Part shown: positions 24,575-32,385 of the stretch, piece by piece
Layout of the letters: each line of letters starts with the position of its first letter
Numbering within the stretch: the first letter of the stretch is position 1
Source: Streptomyces sp. R41
GTDB taxonomy: Bacteria > Actinomycetota > Actinomycetes > Streptomycetales > Streptomycetaceae
Direction of reading: 5' to 3'
DNA: 64,000 bases
NCBI RefSeq assembly: GCF_041053055.1
Contig: NZ_CP163443.1
Coordinates: forward strand, 2,294,001 to 2,358,000
Translations under genes and position numbers: made by a program
The notes under the pieces: model-generated
Seen by the model: the letters and a program-made list of their open reading frames with translations, nothing else
What the model was told of the DNA's origin: nothing
The model's database searches: none

Positions 24575-25591
24575 GTGGCAGCCCCCGCACCGCACCGCAT
24601 CGACATCCTGACGGAGTACCACTGGTCTGCCGAACGCCACGGCCGGATAACGGCGATGTGCGAGGAGGCGGCCGCCGCCGCTCCCGAGATCCGGTCGTTG
24701 TCCCACTACAGCAACGGCATCCTCGACTTCGTGGTCTGCCGCGCCGACCGGGCCCCCCTCAGCAGTCTGGTCACCGAGGCCGACGACGACCTGCACGACG
24801 AGTCGCTGCCGGGCAGTCGGCTGCTGCTCTGCGCGCAGGACCTCGGCGCGGTCCTGCGTCCGCTGGGCACCGGAGAGCTGATGCGTACCGTCGTCGCCAA
24901 CGTGCGCGGCGGCCTGTGGGGCGGGCGTGTCAAGCCGGGTGAGTACCTGGCGGCCCTCAGCGACAGCCCCGACTGCGTGCCCGCCATGGACGCCGCCATG
25001 AACCACCTGGTCACCCGGGTCCGTACCGAAGTGCACACGCTGCCCGACGAGTTGCCCGGAGGCGCCCCGGACGCACCGCCGCGGCTCGCCTCCACGGACA
25101 CCGAGAACGAGGCGCTGCGCATCGACTTCGGCACGGCCGCCGCGCCCGTCCCCGCCTACGAGCAGCGGCTGCGCGCCCTGTGGCACAACCATGTGAACAC
25201 CACCGACCTCCAGTACGCCGGCTACTACCGCGACTGGACGCTGGTATGCGTCGGTGACGTCTTCGACGCGCCGGAACTCGGTCCGCGCTTCATGGACGTG
25301 AGCGTGCGCAGTCGGCGCACCGCCTACCGCGACCTCTCCCGGGGTCTGCGCGGCCACTTGGTCCGCCTCACCGACGCGCTGCATCTCGTGGCGCCGGCGG
25401 TGGACGGCCAGCCGCCGGTCGACCGGCTCGTCCTCGACGTGCAGGAGGGCGCGGTGTACGTCACCTGGCTCTCGCCCCGCGAGTTCGTCGTCGGTGTCAC
25501 CCTCGACCAGACGCAGGTCGGCCACGCCGAGGCCCGGCTGCGTCGGCTCGCGCTCGCTCTCGGTGAGATCAGGGCACAGTCGCCGCGCTGA
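24575..25591 (+). CDS. Hypothetical protein downstream of FxsT
   Basis: A 338-residue soluble protein I do not recognise. No signal peptide, membrane segment or known catalytic motif is seen. An N-terminal alpha/beta part (IDILTEYHWSAERHGRITAM) is followed by a linker and a C-terminal ~110 residues (DLSRGLRGHLVRLTDALHLV, then LVLDVQEGAVYVTW and VGVTLDQTQVGHAE) whose strand/helix order vaguely recalls roadblock/LC7 modules; this is speculation. GTG 24575 has AAAGGCGAG upstream. It lies 84 bases after fxsT on the same strand and overlaps the convergent ATPase gene by 23 bases at the 3' ends. Confidence 0.72.
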   Translation: MAAPAPHRIDILTEYHWSAERHGRITAMCEEAAAAAPEIRSLSHYSNGILDFVVCRADRAPLSSLVTEADDDLHDESLPGSRLLLCAQDLGAVLRPLGTGELMRTVVANVRGGLWGGRVKPGEYLAALSDSPDCVPAMDAAMNHLVTRVRTEVHTLPDELPGGAPDAPPRLASTDTENEALRIDFGTAAAPVPAYEQRLRALWHNHVNTTDLQYAGYYRDWTLVCVGDVFDAPELGPRFMDVSVRSRRTAYRDLSRGLRGHLVRLTDALHLVAPAVDGQPPVDRLVLDVQEGAVYVTWLSPREFVVGVTLDQTQVGHAEARLRRLALALGEIRAQSPR

Positions 25592-27878
25592 GCGTGCCCC
25601 ACACCTCCTCGGCCAGCACCTCCACCGTGCGGGCCGCGGTCAACCGGTGCGGAGGGCCCGCACTGCCCAGCAGGTGCACCGGCAACACCTCGACCGCGCT
25701 CTCGTACTCCCGGCAGATCCGGCGCAGTTCGCTCAGCTGGTCCGCGGTCGGCACACCCCGCAGCGCGGTGCGGTGCCAGGCCGCGACGGCTCCCCGGAAC
25801 TCCTCCGTCAGCGCCCGTACCAGCGTTGCGCAGCCCAGCGCGCCCAGCTCCACCGGTGTCGCGGTGCTGCGCCGTGTCATGGTCCGCCCGGCCACCCGCC
25901 GGGTCACCGTGTCGAGGACCGACAGCGCCTCCAGGAACCGGCGCCGCACCGGCCCCGGCAGTTCCGCCGCCGGTGACTCCGGCTCGGGCGTCGCTCCGGC
26001 GTGCGGCGTCGTGGACGGCTCCGCACGCGGCAGCACCGCTCCCGGGCGCGCTTCCAGCGCCAACGCGGCCATCGCCTGGCGGAGTTCGGCGAGCTGAGCC
26101 GTCTGCTGCTCCAGGTCCCGGCGCATCCGCTCGCCCAGCTGGACGAGATCCCCCTCCCTCCGGTCCTCCTCGAGCCGCCTGCCGAGCTGCCGCAGCGCCT
26201 CGTCGACGCCCTGCGCGAACGCCCCCTGCCGGTATACCAGCGGCCGCGAGCCGATCGAGCGCGCGAGGCGGTCCTGCATGGACTGCGACACATGGCCGTT
26301 GACCACGAGCAGCGCCTCGAACCGTGCCGGATGCACCGCGCTGCGCAGGCCGTGCACATGGGCGGCGACCCGTTCCGCGTCGTCGGCCAGGAGGACGGAG
26401 GAGGTGAGGATCAGCGCGAGATAGCTGTTGGGTGCGGGGGCGAGCCAGTACAGGACCTCCTCGTCGGTCCCCGGCGGGGACGACAGGCGGGGCGGGACCG
26501 GATCGCGGGAGGCGATGCGCCACTGCCCCAGGTCCAGGGCCTTGTGCACGTCCGCCGTGACCTCCCGCCGCGAGACCTTCTCGTGCAGTGAGCGGACCGC
26601 CGCCAGCACGGCCGTGGCGGTCACCTCCCGTACCGAGCCGTGCTCGTCCTCGCTGAGCTGCCAGGCCTTGCGGCAGGTCCTGAGCACCTCGCGGGGCACG
26701 CCCTCGGTCACCTCGTACAACAGCCGCAGCGCCTCCGCACCGAACGGGCCGGCGGACCGGCGCGCCCGCGGGCCGCTCCTGATGGGGCCCGCCTCGACGT
26801 AGGCCGCCACCAGCTCACCGGTGAGGTCCTGGTCGAAGCCGGTCGGCCACAGCTGCACCACGCGTTCGTGGACGCTCGCCCGCAGCGCCTGCAGCCCGTC
26901 CGGCGAGACGCAGAACACCAGGAGACCGCCCCGGCTCGCATAGATGTTGACGAGGCGTTCGAAGGCGTCCACGAAGGTGCGCCGGCTCTCCTCGGGCCAG
27001 TCGAGGACCTTCTCCAGGGAGTCCATCAGCAGCACATACGGACTGCCGACCCGGCCGTGCAGAAAGCCCTGCACCGCCAGCGCGTCGAAGACCCGGTCTA
27101 TGCCGGCCGCGGTGTACTGCTGTCCGCCGGTGCCCGCCGACGGTCCGATGGCCTCGGTGATGCCACGTTCGCGCAGTGGCTCGGCGGGCTCTTCGCCGTT
27201 CAGCCACTTCCACACCATCCTGGTGAACGGCGGGTCCTGGAGCAGCGCCAGCGCGGTGGCGAACCGGCGGTGCTCGGTGACTTCGCCCAGCGTGCCGCGC
27301 AGATCCGCGTGGATCACCTCCGGGTCGTAGCGCAGCGCCGACACCACCTTGTCCGGGTCGAGACTGCCGTCCCGCAGTCCCGCGGCTATCTCGTCGAGCG
27401 TGCCAAGGCGCGGATCGCTGCCCTGTTCGCCGACGCGATTGGCGGTCACGTACGCGTAGTAGTCCCGGACCAGTCCTTCGAACGCGCGGCGGCCCCTGGG
27501 GGTGTCGCCGGGACCGCGTAACCGGTCCCGGTACATCCGCCCCATGTCCTGTGCCGGCTCGTCCACGATCCACATCGCGGGGCCGTCCGACCGGGCGCCG
27601 AGCGTGGCGTACACCTCGCGCAGCGCATGGCTCTTGCCCAGGCCGAACTCGCCGACCAGGGCGATCGTCCTGCCGCGCCGGCCACCGGCGGGACGGTCGG
27701 CGAGATAGTCGTCGACCAGTTGGGAGAGCTCCCTGAGGGTCGGGGTGCCGACGGTCGCGTTTCCGGAGTCCGCCGCTTCGACCGGCGCGGCCCCGAGGTC
27801 GGCGGAGGGGCCGAGGCGCACGACTGGGATCAGCGGGAAGGGGTTGCTGTGCCAGATGTCTCCACTGCCTGAGGCCAC
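25569..27878 (-). CDS. Large P-loop ATPase of unknown function
   Basis: A 769-residue AAA/STAND-like ATPase. Walker A is GEFGLGKS (76-83) in TIALVGEFGLGKSHALREVY; a Walker-B-like strand is YVLLMDSLEKVLDW, followed by a sensor-like LVFCVSPDGLQAL and a winged-helix-like segment around LYEVTEGVPREVLRTCRKAW. The C-terminal third includes a coiled coil (about 540-590: RLEEDRREGDLVQLGERMRR) and a helical domain. GTG 27878 was chosen because GAGGAG lies seven bases upstream. It follows the 355-residue ATPase gene in the same operon. It may act as the motor or switch of the cluster (inference). Confidence 0.75.
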   Translation of the reverse strand: MASGSGDIWHSNPFPLIPVVRLGPSADLGAAPVEAADSGNATVGTPTLRELSQLVDDYLADRPAGGRRGRTIALVGEFGLGKSHALREVYATLGARSDGPAMWIVDEPAQDMGRMYRDRLRGPGDTPRGRRAFEGLVRDYYAYVTANRVGEQGSDPRLGTLDEIAAGLRDGSLDPDKVVSALRYDPEVIHADLRGTLGEVTEHRRFATALALLQDPPFTRMVWKWLNGEEPAEPLRERGITEAIGPSAGTGGQQYTAAGIDRVFDALAVQGFLHGRVGSPYVLLMDSLEKVLDWPEESRRTFVDAFERLVNIYASRGGLLVFCVSPDGLQALRASVHERVVQLWPTGFDQDLTGELVAAYVEAGPIRSGPRARRSAGPFGAEALRLLYEVTEGVPREVLRTCRKAWQLSEDEHGSVREVTATAVLAAVRSLHEKVSRREVTADVHKALDLGQWRIASRDPVPPRLSSPPGTDEEVLYWLAPAPNSYLALILTSSVLLADDAERVAAHVHGLRSAVHPARFEALLVVNGHVSQSMQDRLARSIGSRPLVYRQGAFAQGVDEALRQLGRRLEEDRREGDLVQLGERMRRDLEQQTAQLAELRQAMAALALEARPGAVLPRAEPSTTPHAGATPEPESPAAELPGPVRRRFLEALSVLDTVTRRVAGRTMTRRSTATPVELGALGCATLVRALTEEFRGAVAAWHRTALRGVPTADQLSELRRICREYESAVEVLPVHLLGSAGPPHRLTAARTVEVLAEEVWGTLSAATVP

Positions 27879-27997
27879 GATGGCACTCCTCGTGTTTCCG
27901 ATGACGTCGATGCGAGCGGCGGGCGGGTGCGGGGGTGCGGTGCTGGTTCGAAAGCCCGTGGGTGGTCGGGCCGACGGGGCGGCGCCGTGCGGTGGGG

Positions 27998-29065
27998 TCA
28001 CAGGCGCCGCAGGTCCGGACCGGATCCGCCCGACGTGTGCTGTCTCAGGTCGTCGGCGGTGATCCGCACTCTGCCCGAGTGCCGTTGTCCTTCGGCCACC
28101 GCGTGAAAGACCCGCCGCAACTCCCGTACGTCGGCGGGCTGCCACTGCTGGTGGACGCGGAGCAGCTCGTCCCCCGCGGTCGCCGGGTTGCGAGGGGGTG
28201 CGTCGTCCGGGTCGGGATGACCCGAGCGGACGCTCTGGCTGAATTTCACGGTGTCCTCCGGCCTGAGGCTGCCGAGGGCGAGATGGGTGACCGCGTCGTT
28301 GGGCAGCAGCTCCGCGACCACCTCGTCCGCGGTCTCGGTCGTTCCATGGCTGACTTCGACGAGGAGTACGATCCGGCTCTGCGCATGACTCAAGCAGGTT
28401 TTGAGGAATCTGGTCCGCACGCCCACGTCCTTCCAGTCGATGTGGGGAACCACGGCGAACAGCAGTGCGTCCTGCTGCGCCAGCAGCGCGCTGATCGCGC
28501 CGAACGCCTTGAACGGGGCTTCTTGGGACATCGCCGGGTCCAGCGCGATGCCGGCGAAGTGCGTGCGCAGCCTGGCGACGACCTTGTCGCGGATGGTGGC
28601 GTTGATGGCCGGGGTCGACGCGAAGTCGCCGTTCTCGTCGACGCTGATGGCGCGGCCGTCGTTGCCGTACCCGGCGGTCATCGCCACGAGCTGGCCCAGG
28701 GGGCCGCGCGCGCCGGGCTGCGGGGTGCCGGCCGCCTCGTTCAGCTGCCTGATGTACTCCCGGGCCCGGTAGATGCACTGGTGGATGAGGGTGGTCTTGC
28801 CCATGCCGACGGGCCCGGTCACCACCACCAGGCGCCCCTGGTCCACCCCCGGTGTGACCAGGTCCGCGAGTCTGAGCAGGCACTGCTCGAAGAGGTCCAG
28901 CTGCTCCCGCGCGTGATCGACGTCCACCCACTGGCCCGCGTGGCTCTCGTCCTCCCACGGCACCAGCGGGTGGTCGGCCCTCGGCGGGACGACGAACCCC
29001 GGCAGGCTCTGCCTGCTGCCCGGTACGTACACGCCGTACGGGTTGTCCTGGATCGGCGCGGTCAT
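27998..29065 (-). CDS. P-loop ATPase of unknown function
   Basis: A 355-residue ATPase with a clean Walker A, GPVGMGKT (84-91) in RLVVVTGPVGMGKTTLIHQC, a Walker-B-like DALLFAVVPHIDW and a strand RIVLLVEVSHGT. A C-terminal helical lid follows (LRPEDTVKFSQSVRSG, WQPADVRELRRVFHAVAEG). No transmembrane or DNA-binding motif is seen. Its ATG overlaps the stop of the upstream membrane-protein gene (ATGA), so translation is coupled. The larger ATPase gene starts 120 bases downstream. The pairing of two ATPases with a membrane protein next to an NB-ARC/RiPP locus is unusual. Confidence 0.75.
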   Translation of the reverse strand: MTAPIQDNPYGVYVPGSRQSLPGFVVPPRADHPLVPWEDESHAGQWVDVDHAREQLDLFEQCLLRLADLVTPGVDQGRLVVVTGPVGMGKTTLIHQCIYRAREYIRQLNEAAGTPQPGARGPLGQLVAMTAGYGNDGRAISVDENGDFASTPAINATIRDKVVARLRTHFAGIALDPAMSQEAPFKAFGAISALLAQQDALLFAVVPHIDWKDVGVRTRFLKTCLSHAQSRIVLLVEVSHGTTETADEVVAELLPNDAVTHLALGSLRPEDTVKFSQSVRSGHPDPDDAPPRNPATAGDELLRVHQQWQPADVRELRRVFHAVAEGQRHSGRVRITADDLRQHTSGGSGPDLRRL

Positions 29066-30429
29066 GCGGCCGCTCCAGGGGTGGCGGGGGCGGGATGTTC
29101 ACGCAAAGTACGCCATCTCCAGTACAGCGCACGGCCGTTGAGGTCCGGCACGATGCGCAGCCGGCCGTCCACGGTCTGTCGTACCCCCTGTGCCTCCTGG
29201 GCGCGGGCGTGCGTCCCGAGGAAGGCGCCGTCGCGGGCGTCGGGGAGCGGCCGGGCCAGCGGCAGTTCGTCGGCCAGCCGGCGGGCCGCGCTACGGCGGG
29301 CGCCGGGGCCGGCCACCTGGGCGAGGGTGCCGGTCAGCGCGTCGCGCGCGGTGAGGACGGCCGTGTGGTCCGCGTGCGCGTCGCGCTCGTACGCCGCCAG
29401 GTACTCCCGTACGGCAGTCCGAAACGCCGCCTCGCCGGAGTCCAACTGCTGTTTGATCTGCCGACGTTCGGCCGAAACGCGCTCCGAGAGCTGGCCGCCG
29501 AGGGTGATCAGTGCACCGGCCGCCAGCAGGGGCAGTGATTTAAGGAGCGTCACGAACCAGTCGTCCTCCGCGGTGTCCTTGGCCGCCGCGCCCGGGGAGT
29601 CGGACTCGGCCGCCATCAGCGCGGAGCAGGCCCGTCCGAAGTCGTCCTGGCGGCGCTCGGCCCACTTCTCCAGCGTCATCCGCCCACCGGACCCGGTGGG
29701 TCTGACCGTGTCCTGAGCGGCCGCGTCGGCCTTGAGGAGGCCGAGACGTACGGCGGCCGCGACGAGGTCTCCGCGGTGCGAGGTGTCGAGGCAGTACACG
29801 AGTTGGGCGTCGCGCTCCTCGGATGCTCCGGGCGCGGCGAACGCCGGGGCGGCGGTGACGCCCAGCAGCACCAGTACCGCGACGGCGGCCGCCCGCCGGG
29901 TACGGCGGCAGCCGCGGCCTGCGCGGCTGGTTCGGTGGACGTCGCCGACGCGGGAAGGGGACGGGAGGTGCCACAGGCGCCCGTTCGGCCCACCCTGGGA
30001 CGCGGGTAGCGCGTCGGCGCCTGACAACGGCGCCTCTCGCCCCTCGACCTCACCTCGGCTCAACCCTCCACCGCCCGAGGTGCCCGGCGGCGAGACCGCA
30101 CGCACCACCGCCAACTCCCGGCCCAGCCATCCACCGCGCGCGATGCGCGGGAACACCCCCGCACACACCACGCCCAAGTCCTGCCTCAACAGCCCCCCTC
30201 GGCCCGTGCCCACCAGCGAGGCCGCACGCACCACTGCCAACTCCCGGCCCAACCAGCCGCCGCGCACGGTGCGCGGGAACAGCACCGCACACACCACGGC
30301 CAAGTCCTGCCTCAACAGCCCCCCGCGACCCGCACGCGGCAGCGAAGCCGCACACAGCGCGACCGTGTCCTCGTGCTGTCGGTCGGCGTGTGGTGATGCC
30401 GGTAAGCCGTGCTCCATCCCCTGCCCCAT
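29062..30429 (-). CDS. Membrane protein with possible N-terminal 21-residue repeats; start uncertain
   Basis: Function unknown. The C-terminal ~300 residues hold a hydrophobic segment (AAAVAVLVLLGVTAAPAFA, a signal anchor or signal peptide), a region with one Cys pair (VYCLDTSHR and GRACSAL), a second membrane helix (LLKSLPLLAAGALITLGG) and a coiled coil (RVSAERRQIKQQLDSGEAAF). ATG 30429 has GGGGAG eight bases upstream and would add about 130 residues including four 21-residue repeats such as LLRQDLAVVCAVLFPR; the repeat region could instead be non-coding, with a TTG start at 30027 (GAGGGGCGAGAGG upstream). Codon use in the repeats is GC3-rich, so I favour the longer form weakly. It heads the operon with the two ATPases. 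Confidence 0.6.
   Translation of the reverse strand: MGQGMEHGLPASPHADRQHEDTVALCAASLPRAGRGGLLRQDLAVVCAVLFPRTVRGGWLGRELAVVRAASLVGTGRGGLLRQDLGVVCAGVFPRIARGGWLGRELAVVRAVSPPGTSGGGGLSRGEVEGREAPLSGADALPASQGGPNGRLWHLPSPSRVGDVHRTSRAGRGCRRTRRAAAVAVLVLLGVTAAPAFAAPGASEERDAQLVYCLDTSHRGDLVAAAVRLGLLKADAAAQDTVRPTGSGGRMTLEKWAERRQDDFGRACSALMAAESDSPGAAAKDTAEDDWFVTLLKSLPLLAAGALITLGGQLSERVSAERRQIKQQLDSGEAAFRTAVREYLAAYERDAHADHTAVLTARDALTGTLAQVAGPGARRSAARRLADELPLARPLPDARDGAFLGTHARAQEAQGVRQTVDGRLRIVPDLNGRALYWRWRTLREHPAPATPGAAA
30079..30340. repeat. 63-bp tandem repeat with alternating (126-bp) variants
   Basis: Units start at about 30098, 30161, 30224 and 30287. Odd and even copies differ (GCACGCACCAC- versus GCACACACCACG-), giving a 126-bp higher-order period. 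The 63-bp unit is exactly 21 codons and stays in frame with the membrane protein on the minus strand. Confidence 0.8.
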
Positions 30430-30536
30430 GCGGACTCTCCCCGTCCGGCCACTGCCGTGCGCCGGTTCCCTCGTCTGACTCCCCTGATTCCCGCGTTCCG
30501 GTACCGGGCCCGGGTGTGCGGCGCTCCGGACAGCGG

Positions 30537-31769
30537 TTACGCCGGGGATCGCCCGTTCGCCAACGGCTCCTGCGCCGGCGGCTTTTCGCATGGGGAGGGA
30601 CGCTCGTCATCGGCGACGAGTTCCCGGCGCCCGCGCGTCCGCCGCAGGCGGGGCGAATGTGCGAGCAGCACATGCGACGTGCCGTACAGCACGTTCACGG
30701 TGACCACGGCGGGACCGACGGTGGAGACCGTGCCGGGGAAGTCGCGCTCCAGGGTGAGCGCGATGAGGATGGCCGTGATGCCGTTCTGCTGGCCGAGCCC
30801 GAGTGCGATCCAGTCCCGCCGTTCGAGGCCCCGTACGAACAGGGGCATCACCCCCAGCGCCACCACCGCCTGAGCGCCGAACGCCGCGACGCCGAGGACG
30901 AATCCCGGCAGCAGCGCCACGCCTTGCGCGAGGAACAGCCCGAGCGCGAGAGCCGCGGCCAGGAAGGCGCCGCCGACCGCGCGGTCGAGCGTCCTGTCGA
31001 ATGCCGCCGTACGCACCACGAGGCCTGCCACCGCCACCGCGAGCATCAGCATGTTCCCCGCGGCGAGCGCCAGCATCGCCACGACGAGCAGTCCCGCCAA
31101 AGCCGTTCCGGCGCGTCGGGCGCGCGGCGAGGCGGACATCCGGGCCCCCGCTCTCCGTCCGGCCCACCACAGGAGCAACACCCCCGCGAGCAGCGCGGCG
31201 TTGAGGGCGATCCCGTTCGCGTAGCCGCGCGCGCCGCCGCCCGCGACCGCAGGTGTGCCCTCGTGCCCCGCCTTCGTATAGGCGTAACCGGCGACATACA
31301 GCGTCAGCAGTACCGTCATCGGGTCGTCGAACGACGCCCACGCTGCCAGCAGTGAGCGGGCACGCGGCGACATGCGTCCGCTTCTGCTGAGGGCCGCGAC
31401 GGACAGCGGGTCGATCTGGGCCACCGCGATACCGAGCACCAGGTACTCGGGCCGCCCGAACGCCAGCACCATCACCCCCGTGATGAGCGCTGCCTTCAGG
31501 ACGACGCCGAGCGTCACGGCCACCACCACGCCGCGCACGTCGGCGCGCACGGCCTGGAGGTCGATCGAGTACGTGCTCCCGTACAGGCCGACGGCGAGCA
31601 GGAGGCCCGCGCCGAAGACATAGCCGCTGGTGCCGACGAGTGCGGACGGATCCACCACCAGACCGGCGACCAGGCCGAGGCCCAGCAGACCGACCCCGCC
31701 GAGCACGATGCCGGGAACCGACGCCGGCAGCATCCAGGCACGGGCGCGTTCGGATGTCGCCACTGCCAC
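30537..31769 (-). CDS. Cation:proton antiporter-like membrane protein
   Basis: A polytopic protein of 410 residues with about 11-12 transmembrane segments, resembling CPA-type Na+/H+ antiporters. Acidic motifs in membrane positions fit the ion site: AVAQIDPLSVAALSRSG and AWASFDDPMTVLLTLY. A late segment LGLGQQNGITAILIALTLER is also antiporter-like. The C-terminus is a short charged cytosolic tail. GTG 31769 was chosen because GGGAGGGGG is immediately upstream; a second GTG two codons later is possible. No NAD-binding TrkA domain is present. The transported ion is uncertain. Confidence 0.78.
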   Translation of the reverse strand: MAVATSERARAWMLPASVPGIVLGGVGLLGLGLVAGLVVDPSALVGTSGYVFGAGLLLAVGLYGSTYSIDLQAVRADVRGVVVAVTLGVVLKAALITGVMVLAFGRPEYLVLGIAVAQIDPLSVAALSRSGRMSPRARSLLAAWASFDDPMTVLLTLYVAGYAYTKAGHEGTPAVAGGGARGYANGIALNAALLAGVLLLWWAGRRAGARMSASPRARRAGTALAGLLVVAMLALAAGNMLMLAVAVAGLVVRTAAFDRTLDRAVGGAFLAAALALGLFLAQGVALLPGFVLGVAAFGAQAVVALGVMPLFVRGLERRDWIALGLGQQNGITAILIALTLERDFPGTVSTVGPAVVTVNVLYGTSHVLLAHSPRLRRTRGRRELVADDERPSPCEKPPAQEPLANGRSPA

Positions 31770-32385
31770 TTCCCCCTCCCGTTCCCCCACGGCGCCCGCA
31801 GGACGGGCCCGTCGCCGTCGCCTCGCGATCCGCTCGGCACTGCCTACGGCGTCTTGCGTGGTTGCGGTCGTCCGCTGTGAACTCGGAACTGCCGTGCTGC
31901 CTGGCCTGTTCGGGTCGCCGCCTGCCGGCACGCGATACCGCCCCGCGGCTGTCCGCTGCCGTGGGGCAGCTGAATCGTAGGGGTCCCGAGTGCCGTGCGA
32001 AAGCCGAACATCGGCCTGTCGTACGGCAGTTGACCACCGCCCGTATGAATATTCGGAATGGAGCGCCGGAACCGCGTGGCACGGCCCTGCCTTGACGATG
32101 CCCGTTCCCGAGCACCGTCGAACGCGAGGCCCGCCGGGTGCCTCCTCCTGTGTTACGGCGATGTGTGGGGCAGATCTCGTCAGGATGACATACCCCCACG
32201 TCAGAGCTCCGGAACAAGGGCTTCCGGTGCCCCGGTAGGGCGTCTTCGCATGGCTGACGACCAGGTCCGCGGCTAGCGTCGTACTAAAATTTCACGCTTG
32301 TTCGGAGCTGGACCGGAAGATCCCCAGGCATACCTGCGGGCCCACCAGCGCCCCGGAGACTCCGGGAACAACACGTGAGGACCCG
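31770..32385. other. Long intergenic region upstream of the NRPS gene
   Basis: 616 bases between divergent genes with no convincing coding frame. A possible -10 for the NRPS gene is TAAAAT at 32285-32290, about 95 bases before its ATG. AT-rich islands at 32044-32060 and 32282-32294 stand out. No riboswitch-like structure was recognised. Confidence 0.5.

Noticed and set aside
24575..25591. FxsC (TIR-like) protein
   Set aside because: The typical N-terminal FFLSYA-type segment is absent and the sequence shows no TIR pattern.
25569..29132. A single 1187-residue ATPase
   Set aside because: The N-terminal third is an alternative frame of the 355-residue ATPase gene; GTG 27878 with GAGGAG upstream gives a coherent protein.
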